Counted from the first letter of the stretch, positions 10,800 through 18,151 are shown. The stretch is 64,000 nt of DNA from Actinomadura sp. NBRC 104425 (GCF_030269545.1 NZ_BSTN01000014.1:1-64000), one strand, 5' to 3'. Translations and numbers: made by a program. Notes: generated by a model from the sequence alone, not told the origin.

Positions 10800-11015
10800 A
10801 TGGCGAAATACCGCACCCGTGACGGTCACAAGGTCACCTTCGGCGCCACAGTTTGGGCCCAGAACGGGACCGGACCGTTCACCATCACGGAACCCGGCCC
10901 GGCCTACGGCTCACCGCCGAAAGGCTGGGTGCTCATGATTGGCGCAGACGGCGAAGAGCGACTCCACGCCCCGGAAGACATCTCGCTCTACTACTACGCG
11001 ACAAAACCCGTCTAG
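10800..11015 (+). CDS. Small hypothetical protein, 71 aa
   Basis: Begins MAKYRTRDGHKVTFGATVWA and ends APEDISLYYYATKPV, a compact beta-rich sequence with no signal peptide. No family is recognised. There is no Shine-Dalgarno; a -10-like GATATC ends 8 nt before the ATG with TTGGCG 16 bp further up, so it may be a leaderless transcript. It is bounded downstream by a strong bidirectional stem-loop, which supports its being a real transcription unit. Confidence 0.55.
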   Translation: MAKYRTRDGHKVTFGATVWAQNGTGPFTITEPGPAYGSPPKGWVLMIGADGEERLHAPEDISLYYYATKPV

Positions 11016-11089
11016 CCCCGACACCTCCTGACAAAACACCCCTCAACCTGCACAAACCACAAAACCACGACAAGCGTTCACCAGAGGCG

Positions 11090-11119
11090 CCCGTGCAGAT
11101 CCGACAGGATCTGCACGGG
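11090..11119. terminator. Bidirectional stem-loop terminator
   Basis: Perfect 13-bp inverted repeat (CCCGTGCAGATCC at 11090-11102, complement at 11107-11119) with loop GACA, between the convergent 71-aa gene and the UTRA regulator gene. Confidence 0.75.
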
Positions 11120-11132
11120 ATCAAGCATGGCC

Positions 11133-12014
11133 TTAAAACTCGTCAAGGCCGCCGACCTGGCCGATGGTGAAGATATGCCGCGTGGCGGAGCAAATCGTCT
11201 CCAGCGTGTGCACGGGAGTGTCTTCGGTGGAGTAGGACGCCCGCAGAACCTGCACCACCCACTCGCCCGGGTCCAGTTCGAGCGTGTCGGCCTCGAACCG
11301 CGTCGCGGGACGCGCGGTCAGCGTCTCCTCCGCATGCCCGAAGGCATACCCGAGCGCCTCGATCGCCGCCTGCAGAGACGGCTTGACGAACTCGGGCTCG
11401 GCGATGCGCGTGCCGCCGAAGAGGTCGGCCCGGAAATAGGACGTGGCGATCCGCACCGGGACGTCGTTGGCGGTCATCATCTTGCGCCGCGCGATGATCT
11501 CGTCCCCCGGCTGCACCCGCAGACACGCCGCGACGTGCTCGGACGCGGGCTCGAGGCCGACGTACAGCATGCGGCGCCCGGGCCGGATCCCCTGCCGCTC
11601 GGCCTCGGTCATGAACAGCGAGGCCGACCCGCGCGTCGCCGGGTCGGTCGGCAACGCGCGCTGCACGATGACCTTCGGCCCCTGGCTCACCGGCGCCGCC
11701 GGCGCCTTGGCCGCCGGGCCCTTGCGCATCTGCGAGACGCGCCCGGGCGTGACGCCGAGCGCCCGAGCGATCTCCTCCAGACTGTGCCCCGCCTCGCGGG
11801 CCTCGGCGATCGCGCCACGGCGGATCCGCGCCGCCTCCTCCATGAGCCCCTGCTGCTCGGTCATGGCGCGACTGACCGCCCGCGCCCGCTCGATCGGATC
11901 GGCGATGGCGGCGATGTCACGCAGCATCCTCAAGTCCACGAGAGCGCTTAAACCCTTCCCGGCCGACTCCAAAGCCTCTTTCAGCGTGAACACAGCCGCC
12001 CAGTGCGTCTGCAT
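11133..12014 (-). CDS. HTH regulator with UTRA ligand domain
   Basis: Predicted one-component regulator. An N-terminal helical segment (MQTHWAAVFTLKEALESAGK) leads to a helix-turn-helix at about residues 75-100 (HSLEEIARALGVTPGRVSQMRKG), a Pro/Ala linker, and a C-terminal UTRA-like domain (about 120-285; ASLFMTEAERQGIRPGRRMLY, DEIIARRKMMTANDVPVRIATSYF, ETICSATRHIFTIGQ). UTRA domains usually follow a GntR winged helix and bind sugars or amino acids; here the HTH is of the sigma-region-4/XRE kind. I chose ATG 12014; upstream GAAGG is only 1 nt away, so the start is uncertain. It is the last gene of the DUF397 array strand. Confidence 0.8.
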   Translation of the reverse strand: MQTHWAAVFTLKEALESAGKGLSALVDLRMLRDIAAIADPIERARAVSRAMTEQQGLMEEAARIRRGAIAEAREAGHSLEEIARALGVTPGRVSQMRKGPAAKAPAAPVSQGPKVIVQRALPTDPATRGSASLFMTEAERQGIRPGRRMLYVGLEPASEHVAACLRVQPGDEIIARRKMMTANDVPVRIATSYFRADLFGGTRIAEPEFVKPSLQAAIEALGYAFGHAEETLTARPATRFEADTLELDPGEWVVQVLRASYSTEDTPVHTLETICSATRHIFTIGQVGGLDEF

Positions 12015-12129
12015 ACCTTCACGTACTGTGACGGGTGCAGACGACACCAGACAAGGCCACCGGCACAACCAACGGCCTTGATCAATCCGGCCGCGTCGGC
12101 GTCAGCCCAAATCAGAGACGCACCCGCCG

Positions 12130-12333
12130 TCAGAGGTCGTAGGTCCCCTGCTTGATCTCCGACAGCAGGGCCACCCACCGGCCACGGTCGATGGTCAGGT
12201 ACCCGACCTCGAGGGCCTTGGAGTCACGCACACCGCGTGCGCCTTCAATCCGCGCCACCTCAACGCACTCGCCGCCGGTGCTGCCACTGTAAGAACTCTT
12301 GCGCCACACGACGCAGCGCGGATCATCCCTCAT
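12130..12333 (-). CDS. DUF397 protein (copy 1 of 5)
   Basis: A 67-aa protein with the DUF397 signature: WRKSSYSG, GECVEVA, VRDSK, W(V)ALLSEIKQGTYDL. Start ATG 12333 (MRDDPRCVVWRKSS) follows GGAAGGGTGGG at about 10 nt. In actinobacteria DUF397 proteins are typically encoded next to XRE-DUF5753 regulators (as in whiJ-like loci) and are thought to act with them in developmental or antibiotic control; biochemical function is unknown. Near-identical to the copy at 12855-13058. Confidence 0.9.
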   Translation of the reverse strand: MRDDPRCVVWRKSSYSGSTGGECVEVARIEGARGVRDSKALEVGYLTIDRGRWVALLSEIKQGTYDL

Positions 12334-12354
12334 GGGCACTACGCCCACCCTTCC

Positions 12355-12374
12355 GCCTGGCGCAGGCGCCAAGC
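12355..12374. repeat. Inter-DUF397 palindrome, copy A
   Basis: GCCTGGCGC-ag-GCGCCAAGC, one base away from a perfect palindrome; directly after the stop of the DUF397 gene at 12375. Two perfect copies occur at 12835 and 13080 in the same relative position. Possible attenuator, mRNA-stability hairpin or recombination site. Confidence 0.7.
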
Positions 12375-12581
12375 TCACAGGTCGTAGGCTCCCTGCTTGA
12401 TCTGTGACAGCAGGCCGCTCCACGCGCTACGCGTCACGATCAAGAACGCACCCTCAGGGTCCTTGGAGTCACGGACCGCGTTGACCGCCCCAACCCGCGC
12501 AACCTCAACGCAGTCCGACTGCGTCGGCAGACTGTAGGAACTCTTGCGCCATACAACGCCGCCCGCCTGACTTCGAGGCAT
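12375..12581 (-). CDS. DUF397 protein (copy 2 of 5)
   Basis: A 68-aa DUF397 protein (MPRSQAGGVVWRKSSYSLPT, then DCVEVARVG, VRDSKDPEGAF, LLSQIKQGAYDL). Start ATG 12581 has a very strong AGGAGGAGG and GAGGAG upstream. From residue 9 onward it is essentially identical to the copy at 13100-13306; only the first residues differ, so the duplicated block was joined to two different start regions. This is the second gene of the upstream duplicated pair. Confidence 0.9.
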   Translation of the reverse strand: MPRSQAGGVVWRKSSYSLPTQSDCVEVARVGAVNAVRDSKDPEGAFLIVTRSAWSGLLSQIKQGAYDL

Positions 12582-12619
12582 GCTCCTCGCCTCCTCCTGA
12601 GCCCCCCTCCACGAGGCGC

Positions 12620-12820
12620 CTACAAGTCGTAGTCCCCGCGCTTGATCTTCGAAAGCAACCCGCCCCACGCGGCGGCATCCAAGGTCAGGAACCCACCGCC
12701 CGGGTTCTTGGAGTCCCGAACCAGGCGGTGGCTGCCGACAGCACAGGCCTCTACGCAGCCAGATCCTTCGCTGTAGCTGCTCTTACGGAAGACGACTTCG
12801 GTGAGATTCGCCAGGAGCAT
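12620..12820 (-). CDS. DUF397 protein (copy 3 of 5)
   Basis: A 66-aa DUF397 protein (MLLANLTEVVFRKSSYSEGS, CVEACAVGSHRLVRDSKNPG, LLSKIKRGDYDL). It is the most divergent copy and lies between the two duplicated pairs, so it is probably ancestral to the array. ATG 12820 is preceded by GAGGTGAC. An upstream in-frame extension to 13051 would run antisense-frame through copy 4 and is rejected. Confidence 0.9.
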   Translation of the reverse strand: MLLANLTEVVFRKSSYSEGSGCVEACAVGSHRLVRDSKNPGGGFLTLDAAAWGGLLSKIKRGDYDL

Positions 12821-12834
12821 GTCACCTCGCTTCC

Positions 12835-12854
12835 GCCTGGCGCAGGCGCCAGGC
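12835..12854. repeat. Inter-DUF397 palindrome, copy B
   Basis: GCCTGGCGC-ag-GCGCCAGGC, perfect 9-bp arms, immediately after the stop of the DUF397 gene at 12855 and before the ribosome-binding site of copy 3. Confidence 0.75.
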
Positions 12855-13058
12855 TCACAGGTCGTAGGTGCCCTGCTTGATCTCCGCCAGCAGGGCCACC
12901 CACCGGCCACGGTCGATGGCCAGGTACCCGACCTGGGGCGCCTTGGAATCACGCACACCACACGCGTCTTCCAGCCGCGCCACCTCAACGCACTCGCCAC
13001 CCGAGCTGCCACTGCGAGAACTCTTGCGCCACACGACGCAGCGCGGATCATCCCTCAT
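12855..13058 (-). CDS. DUF397 protein (copy 4 of 5)
   Basis: A 67-aa DUF397 protein, MRDDPRCVVWRKSSRSGSSG..., sharing its first 16 residues and its last 30 or so with copy 1, and differing mainly in the middle (EDACGVRDSKAPQVGYL). ATG 13058 and its leader are the same as in copy 1. Expressed in the same direction as the XRE-DUF5753 gene upstream. Confidence 0.9.
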   Translation of the reverse strand: MRDDPRCVVWRKSSRSGSSGGECVEVARLEDACGVRDSKAPQVGYLAIDRGRWVALLAEIKQGTYDL

Positions 13059-13079
13059 GGGCACTACGCCCACCCTTCC

Positions 13080-13099
13080 GCCTGGCGCAGGCGCCAGGC
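13080..13099. repeat. Inter-DUF397 palindrome, copy C
   Basis: GCCTGGCGC-ag-GCGCCAGGC, perfect, directly after the stop of the DUF397 gene at 13100. Confidence 0.75.
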
Positions 13100-13306
13100 T
13101 CACAGGTCGTAGGCTCCCTGCTTGATCTGTGACAGCAGGCCGCTCCACGCGCTACGCGTCACGATCAAGAACGCACCCTCAGGGTCCTTGGAGTCACGGA
13201 CCGCGTTGACCGCCCCAACCCGCGCAACCTCAACGCAGTCCGACTGCGTCGGCAGACTGTAGGAGCTCTTGCGCCACGCAGCCGCCTTAAGATCCGAAAC
13301 CTTCAT
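13100..13306 (-). CDS. DUF397 protein (copy 5 of 5)
   Basis: A 68-aa DUF397 protein starting MKVSDLKAAAWRKSSYSLPT and otherwise matching copy 2. It is the first DUF397 gene after the XRE-DUF5753 regulator (19-bp gap), the arrangement normally seen for this pair in actinobacteria. Its start region resembles single-copy DUF397 genes, so this is probably the original partner and copy 2 the derived one. Confidence 0.9.
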   Translation of the reverse strand: MKVSDLKAAAWRKSSYSLPTQSDCVEVARVGAVNAVRDSKDPEGAFLIVTRSAWSGLLSQIKQGAYDL

Positions 13307-13325
13307 GACTAACCTTCTTTCTCGT

Positions 13326-14171
13326 CTACAGTCGCGCCGCGATCTTGTCGATCAAGGCAATGAATCGTTCTGGATCTGGCGCCTTGGCGCGAAGGTGATC
13401 AAAAACCTGGTTATATCTGTAGACATCAGACTCGTCCTCAAGATACAGCTCGCCGGTGAGGTGTTCCAGATACACACCGCTAACCGGCATCGGCCCGGCG
13501 AAGTCCAGGATCGCGAAGGGGACACCCATCGCCGAGTGGAGACCGGCCTCGAACGGCAGGACTTGGAGCGTGACGTTGGGGAGGCTTGCCACCTCGCGTA
13601 GCCGGTCCAACTGCTCGTTCATGACCTCCCTCCCACCAACCATCCGGTGGAGCACCGTCTCGTCGATGACCGCCCACAGGTGAAGGGGGTTATCCCCTGC
13701 GAGGCGGGCCTGCCTTGCGATGCGTGCCTCCATACGGCGGTCGATGACACTGTCAGGCAGGGCAGGCCGCACAGACCTGAGCAGCGCTTTGATGTAGCCC
13801 CTGGTTTGCAGGAGTCCCGGGACCACTTGGGCTTGATAGGTCCGCACGGCAGAGGCCTCCGCCTCGAAGCCGACATAGGGGCTGGCGATCACATCGGAGT
13901 ACTTGTGCCACCACGCCGGCTTGCGAGCCTCCCTCGCCAAGGTGATCAAGGCTTGACGCTTTTGATCGTCCGCAAGCCCATATTCCTCCAGCATGAGGCG
14001 CACGTCGCCGGGCGTCACTCGAGTCCGCCCAGTCTCGATACGCGAGATCTTGGCCTTGGACCAGTCAAGCCGCGCTGCTGCATCCTCCATCGAAAGTCCG
14101 GCCTGCTCGCGTAGGCGCAACAACTCGCGACGGAGCTGCCGCCCGCGAAACGTTTCGATCCTCGTCGCCAT
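13326..14171 (-). CDS. XRE-family regulator with DUF5753
   Basis: A 281-aa DNA-binding protein of the WhiJ-like class: N-terminal XRE helix-turn-helix (residues 8-65; LRRELLRLREQAGLSMEDAA, KISRIETGRTRVTPGDVRLML) followed by the DUF5753 domain (about 95-275; WWHKYSDVIASPYVGFEAEA, VPGLLQTRGYIKALLRS, VLPFEAGLHSAMG). I chose ATG 14171 (MATRIETFRGRQLRREL). It heads the array of five DUF397 genes; such pairs are known to affect development and secondary metabolism in Streptomyces. Regulation is probably through the intergenic repeats at 14188-14259. Confidence 0.92.
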   Translation of the reverse strand: MATRIETFRGRQLRRELLRLREQAGLSMEDAAARLDWSKAKISRIETGRTRVTPGDVRLMLEEYGLADDQKRQALITLAREARKPAWWHKYSDVIASPYVGFEAEASAVRTYQAQVVPGLLQTRGYIKALLRSVRPALPDSVIDRRMEARIARQARLAGDNPLHLWAVIDETVLHRMVGGREVMNEQLDRLREVASLPNVTLQVLPFEAGLHSAMGVPFAILDFAGPMPVSGVYLEHLTGELYLEDESDVYRYNQVFDHLRAKAPDPERFIALIDKIAARL

Positions 14172-14187
14172 GGCTGGAGTCTCCCGC

Positions 14188-14259
14188 TTGCACAGCGCCA
14201 CTCAGTGCGTGATGGCCAAAAAATCATGAAACGTCTTGAAGAGAAACGTTGCACAGCGC
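14188..14259. promoter_or_regulatory. Repeated TTGCACAGCGC boxes
   Basis: Two identical direct copies of TTGCACAGCGC (14188-14198 and 14249-14259) lie in the divergent intergenic region between the XRE-DUF5753 gene and the ATPase gene. Spacing is 61 bp start to start, about six helical turns. Candidate operators for the XRE regulator; the region is also locally AT-richer and holds the promoters. Confidence 0.4.
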
Positions 14260-14381
14260 ACCCGTCTCAGTCAACACTAACAGCAACACCTTGAATACAC
14301 AGGGTGATCAATGGAATGGGACGTCTGTCCCACTTTGCGACACCTGCTCAAGCCAAGACGTTGCCAAGGAGGTGGCTCCCG

Positions 14382-15229
14382 ATGGTGAGGTTTCGTCCGC
14401 CCAACCTGGCCGCGGGTGGGGCGTGTGCCTGGCGGCTTCCGGTGGACGAGAGCGGGCCGGCTGCGGCGCGGTTCTTGCTGCATCAGGTCATGGCCGGGCT
14501 CGGCCTGGAGCGCGGCCTCATCGAGGACGGCAAGCTCGCGGTATCCGAGACGGCCACCAACGCGCTGAGGCACGCGCAGCCGCACACGGTCTCCGCGGGA
14601 ACCGCAGCACCGCCCCTGAGCTGTGGATATGGGCCCGGACGGTCCCCGCTCCGCAACTCGTCGTCTCGATCTTCGACTGCGCCAGACACGCCCTCCCCCG
14701 CACCGCAGGCACCGGTCTGCTGGACGAGCACGGCAAGGGCCTCGATCTCGTCGCCGCGGTCACCGCCGACTGGGGAACCGGCCCGTCTCGATCGCGGCTG
14801 TCCACGCAGCGCACGCCCGGCAAGACCGTCTGGTTCGCGCTGCCCCTGCCCTTCCGCTGGCCAGGCCGCCACCTGCGCATACACCCCGGCACCGCCGCGC
14901 AGACGCTGACACTGAACCTGAGCAAACGCGGCTACACCGGCAGACGCAGCAGCGACGAGCAAGGCGTCTCCGTGGTGGAACTGCCCGGGCTGAACGTTTG
15001 GGTCCTCCCACAGCACTTCTGCTGGCAGCCCGCGCCGGGCCGCTGCGTCCGACGTCCCCTCATCGACCTCCAAGAGACCGCCGAACTCCTCGTCCGCCAC
15101 CTTGAAAGCACCCCCGCCCACCGCCCCACCGCAACACCGCCCCACCAGCCCCGTCCTGGCATCACCACCCCGGCACGCCACAGGACCTGTGAACGCCGGG
15201 CTGTTGGACGGTTCGTCGCGCTTCTCTGA
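14382..15229 (+). pseudogene. Frameshifted GHKL ATPase (anti-sigma-like)
   Basis: The N-terminal part starts at ATG 14382 behind AAGGAGG (MVRFRPPNLAAGGACAWRL) and includes the N-box-like LAVSETATNALRHAQPHT. It then goes out of frame near 14600-14620. The frame ending at 15229 carries the remainder: PELWIWARTVPAPQLVVSIFD, the G-box-like GTGLLDEHGKGLDLVAAV, GPSRSRL and GKTVWFALPLPF. Together they make one RsbW/HATPase_c_2-type protein of the kind often divergent from XRE-DUF5753 genes. A net -1 shift separates the halves. Either a genuine disabling mutation or a sequence error; no slippery heptamer is evident. Confidence 0.75.
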
Positions 15230-15734
15230 GCTCTCGCCCTGGAAGCAGCGCCCGCAGTCGCCGTCCGAGCTTCTGGCTTCACCACCGCCACCGCAGCGGC
15301 TGAAACCACCGGGGCCAGCCAGGCCCCCACGGCGACGGCCGCATGGCTCCAAGGAAAGGTTTCCGTGCCCTCCGGTTGAGGGCCCCACACCGATCCCCAA
15401 GATCATCCCCATCGCCGACGAGCCAGGCCGTCAGTCAGCACCATCGGCCGACATGCGGACGACCAATTCGGCTCGGGCGGCTCCACCGCGGAGACACCGT
15501 CGCCGTGGCGCCGGCTTCCGTGGGACGCGTAGGTGATAGGGCGAAGAGCGTCTGGGTCCTCCCACAGCACTTCTGCCGGCGCCCCGAAGCGGGCCGCTGC
15601 GTCCGACACCCCCTCATCGATTTCCAAGAGTCCGCCGAACTTCTCGTCCGCCAAGCCCATGAACGGGTTCGTATCTCTGACGCGCGGGCAGGTTCGGGAT
15701 CATGCTCGGTCACGTTCTGCTATGAAGGCCTACC
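15230..15734. other. Gene-poor decayed stretch
   Basis: About 500 bp without a convincing gene. It contains a second, degenerate copy of the ATPase C-terminal tail (15553-15653) and otherwise Pro/Arg/Ser-rich frames that look like chance. Consistent with deletion and decay of a second ATPase gene. Confidence 0.6.
15553..15653 (+). repeat. Degenerate copy of the ATPase 3' end
   Basis: Direct repeat of 14999-15099 at an offset of 554 bp, with scattered substitutions. It encodes VWVLPQHFCRRPEAGRCVRH followed by PLIDFQESAELLVR, versus VWVLPQHFCWQPAPGRCVRR and PLIDLQETAELLVR in the first copy. Only the tail is recognisable, so it is a fragment of a duplicated or related gene. Confidence 0.8.
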
Positions 15735-16226
15735 ATGAGTCACATCACGCTCGTCAGGCGTGCGTTCCCGCTGCTCGTCGCCGTGCTCGCGGCGGCCGGC
15801 TGCTCCTCGTCGTCCGACCGGCCCGCGGCGGACAAGAGCGCGACCGCCACCCCGCTGCTTCCGCTGCCGCATCCCGAGCTGACCGGCGCGGACGACGCCG
15901 ACGTGAAGGCGTGCAAGGACGCCGACTGCGAGATCGTCGTCCGGGGCAGGTCCACCGCCATCCCGCTGGATCAGAAGTTCGGCATCACGACGTTCCTGCT
16001 CACCCACGTGCCGCCCGACAAGGTGACCTACGTCGTCATCCGGACGAACGGCGAGTCCACACAGGCCTTCCAACGGGGCACCGGCAGGTTCAGCCTGGAC
16101 GCGGGACTCACCGTCACCGTGCGGAAGATCGACCACACGGGCGCCGTCGTCCGCTTCGAGCCGAAGGCCCGCGACGGCGACAAGGACCGGATCACCGGCT
16201 CAAGGGGCGCCGCCATCTACAACTGA
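15735..16226 (+). CDS. Predicted lipoprotein, 163 aa
   Basis: Starts MSHITLVRRAFPLLVAVLAA with lipobox AAAGC (Cys about residue 23), then Ser-rich linker and a folded domain with a Cys pair (ACKDADCEIVVRG) and beta-rich repeats (KFGITTFLLTHVPPDKVTYV, GLTVTVRKIDHTGAVVRF). Anchored to the outer face of the membrane. No family is recognised. GAAGG precedes the ATG. Followed by the TetR relic on the opposite strand. Confidence 0.8.
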   Translation: MSHITLVRRAFPLLVAVLAAAGCSSSSDRPAADKSATATPLLPLPHPELTGADDADVKACKDADCEIVVRGRSTAIPLDQKFGITTFLLTHVPPDKVTYVVIRTNGESTQAFQRGTGRFSLDAGLTVTVRKIDHTGAVVRFEPKARDGDKDRITGSRGAAIYN

Positions 16227-16255
16227 CGAATCTTCTCGACGAGGAGTCGCAGTCC

Positions 16256-16486
16256 TTAGGTGCAGTGCTCCTCCGGTGCAGCGCGGCCAGGTGGTCCGCC
16301 GCGGCCGGCATGTGCGGGTGGCGCATCGGGGTCGAGCGCACCGGTGAGACGCTCGGCGGCGGGCTGAGGTGTCGCGGCGGCGAGCTGCTCTTCAGCGGCG
16401 TGGCCGACGACGTAATAGGTGAGGGCGTCCACCGCCCACACGGCGTCGCGGTCGTCGAGGCCCGCCTCGCGCAGGATGCCGATCAT
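16256..16486 (-). pseudogene. C-terminal remnant of a TetR regulator
   Basis: The frame from ATG 16486 gives MIGILREAGLDDRDAVWAVD followed by ALTYYVVGHAAEEQ, which matches the last helices of TetR_C-type ligand domains in TetR/AcrR regulators (a pattern such as LRAAGFSPEDALRAL...YVVGHVLEEQ). The DNA-binding domain and first two-thirds of the protein are missing, and the frame ends in an Ala/Pro/Gly-rich tail. Upstream sequence carries no HTH in any frame. A decayed fragment. Confidence 0.65.
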
Positions 16487-16635
16487 CGTCCCACCGCTCC
16501 CCTGCATGCGCCCATTGGGTGGCGGCAGACGCCTGCCCGGCACCGTCGGCCCTCCGGCCTCACGTCCTGGCTGCACGTCTTGACGTCAAGGCGGCCACAC
16601 CGCATTCGGCGGCCGCATCACAAGGAGAGACACAC

Positions 16636-17739
16636 CTAGGCGGGGCAGAACTCGGAGAAGTCGATCTCGCGGGTGTGCTTGCCCCGCATGCGCGCCTTGC
16701 CGGGCAGGCGTACGATCACCACGCTCACGCCGACACCGATCCGGTCGGCGAACTTCCGCACCTCGTCCGGGCCGTCCAGTGAGTCCAGGGCGGCCGCCTG
16801 GTCCGGCGGGATCAGCAGGTCGCGCGCGAACGCGTCCGCCTCGCGCTCCCTCGGGTCGACGCCGGGGCGGCCGTCATGGATCCACACCATCGACTTGCTC
16901 CGGCCGTGCTTGAGGACCTGGTGGATCGCCCGGAAGAAGGTGGACCACAGCTCACCCGCACTGTCGTGGCGAGTGCTCAGCGCGACCATCGCCTTGTCCG
17001 CCGACAGCCATCGGGTCATGCCCTTGACGTGCGTGTCGGCGAAATCCGGGACGATGACGACCGCGACGCCGTTGCGCGCGCAGATGTCGCGCATCAGCGG
17101 CAGCAGCACACCCGGCGGCTGCAACGTCAGCTGCCGGAGTTTGTCGAGCGACGCTTCCAGCCCCTGACGGCTGTACGGCTTGCAGGAGATGTCGCGGGCC
17201 TTGAGCTCGGCGAGCCGCAGGAGCGTCGCGACCGCCCCCGGTCTGGCGCCGGGGGCTTTGGTGCGCTGGAAGTCGAGTGCGGGTGCCTCGTACAGCTCCC
17301 GGTAGGTCGACACGTGGGCGACGCCGAAGAACATCAGAAGCTGGTGTACGCGGTCGCGCGGGTCGTCCGGCTCAGCGGGGAGGTCACCGCGCCGAACCAG
17401 GTCGGAGACGGGCAGCTCCGCCAGCCATGCGGTCAGTTCCGCCATGTCCCCGCGATGCCGCAGACGCTGCCGTGCGGACTGGTAGTCGGCCTCCAGCCGG
17501 TTCCACATCCGCGCCGACATGCCGGTGACCAGTTCGAGCCGCTGGGCCACCTCGGGGGACAGCGGAACCAGCCCCTGGATCAGCTGGTTGACATGTTTGG
17601 CCGTCAGCCCCAGCCGGACGGCGAGCTGCCGCTGGCTCATGCCGAGTTCGTCCAGGAACTCCCTGATGGTCTCGCCGGGAGGCACGGCGTAGTCCGGTTC
17701 ACCCGCCGGATAGACGTCAACCACCGGTTCCTTGGTCAC
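16636..17739 (-). CDS. HigA-type antitoxin with ImmA/IrrE-like domain
   Basis: A 367-aa protein: N-terminal XRE helix-turn-helix (residues 20-75; ETIREFLDELGMSQRQLAVR, LGLTAKHVNQLIQG) and a C-terminal region like ImmA/IrrE metallopeptidases (REREADAFARDLLIPPDQA near residue 300). The zinc-protease HExxH motif is not intact: the aligned position reads FRAIH within WSTFFRAIHQVLKHG, so peptidase activity is doubtful. It follows the HigB-like toxin gene by 31 bp, the toxin-first order of HigBA systems, and probably represses the shared promoter. Confidence 0.85.
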   Translation of the reverse strand: MTKEPVVDVYPAGEPDYAVPPGETIREFLDELGMSQRQLAVRLGLTAKHVNQLIQGLVPLSPEVAQRLELVTGMSARMWNRLEADYQSARQRLRHRGDMAELTAWLAELPVSDLVRRGDLPAEPDDPRDRVHQLLMFFGVAHVSTYRELYEAPALDFQRTKAPGARPGAVATLLRLAELKARDISCKPYSRQGLEASLDKLRQLTLQPPGVLLPLMRDICARNGVAVVIVPDFADTHVKGMTRWLSADKAMVALSTRHDSAGELWSTFFRAIHQVLKHGRSKSMVWIHDGRPGVDPREREADAFARDLLIPPDQAAALDSLDGPDEVRKFADRIGVGVSVVIVRLPGKARMRGKHTREIDFSEFCPA

Positions 17740-17770
17740 CGTCGCTCCTCCTCCCCTCGATCCCGGTCAT

Positions 17771-18136
17771 TCATTCGTGGTAGTCAACGATCTCGGTGAC
17801 CAGCGCGGCCACCTCGCCCGGGGCGCTCGGCGCCTCCCGTTCGTCTTCGATGGCGATCAGCCGGAACCCGCTCTCCTCACCATCCCTCCCCGTGAGCAGC
17901 TGAAAGACCAGACGCCAGCCCGCATGCAGCGTCATTGCGTAACAGCCCGCGCGGTCCCCGTGCAGGGGATGGCACTTGCCAGGGGCGCGCATGACATCGT
18001 CCAGCGACTCGGCCGCCGCCAGGGCCGCGAGCCGCAACTTGATCTTCCTGGCTCCCTCGGCGCCGTACTCCCTCCGCAGTTCCCGATCGTCAGCACATCG
18101 ATCGCGCAGTCGCCGATCGGCGAAGTACACCTTCAA
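17771..18136 (-). CDS. HigB/RelE-family toxin
   Basis: A 121-aa protein of the RelE/ParE fold: KVYFADRRLRDRCADDRELR, YGAEGARKIKLRLAALAAAE, then the plasmid-maintenance killer pattern PGKCHPLHGDRAGCYAMTLH, GWRLVFQL and an acidic C-terminus ending EIVDYHE. Such toxins cleave mRNA on the ribosome. I chose the TTG at 18136 because GGGGAGG lies exactly 7 nt upstream; GTG 18130 is an alternative. The antitoxin gene follows on the same strand. Confidence 0.85.
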   Translation of the reverse strand: MKVYFADRRLRDRCADDRELRREYGAEGARKIKLRLAALAAAESLDDVMRAPGKCHPLHGDRAGCYAMTLHAGWRLVFQLLTGRDGEESGFRLIAIEDEREAPSAPGEVAALVTEIVDYHE

Positions 18137-18151
18137 CCGTCGGCCTCCCCT

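Larger units (their letters stand above)
12126..12553. repeat. Upstream copy of a ~430-bp direct duplication
   Basis: This stretch and 12851-13278 are direct repeats offset by 725 bp, each holding two complete DUF397 genes plus the palindromic spacer. The segment 12292-12551 is almost identical to 13017-13276, while the outer part, within the first gene, has more changes. A third, divergent DUF397 gene lies between the copies. This indicates recent tandem duplication or gene conversion. Confidence 0.85.
12851..13278. repeat. Downstream copy of the ~430-bp direct duplication
   Basis: Partner of 12126-12553, same orientation, offset 725 bp. Contains DUF397 copies 4 and 5 and the palindrome at 13080-13099. 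Confidence 0.85.

Noticed and set aside
14249..15229. One continuous 326-aa gene starting at TTG 14249
   Set aside because: Its first ~115 residues are unlike any ATPase start, whereas the N-box and a perfect ribosome-binding site lie in another frame from 14382. The single-frame reading hides a frameshift.
15343..15738. A 131-aa gene containing the ATPase-like tail
   Set aside because: Only about 38 residues are recognisable; the remainder is Pro/Arg/Ser-rich with no ribosome-binding site. Treated as a decayed fragment.
16519..16782. Plus-strand 87-aa frame across the higA end
   Set aside because: Shadow of the antitoxin gene on the opposite strand; composition and start are unconvincing.
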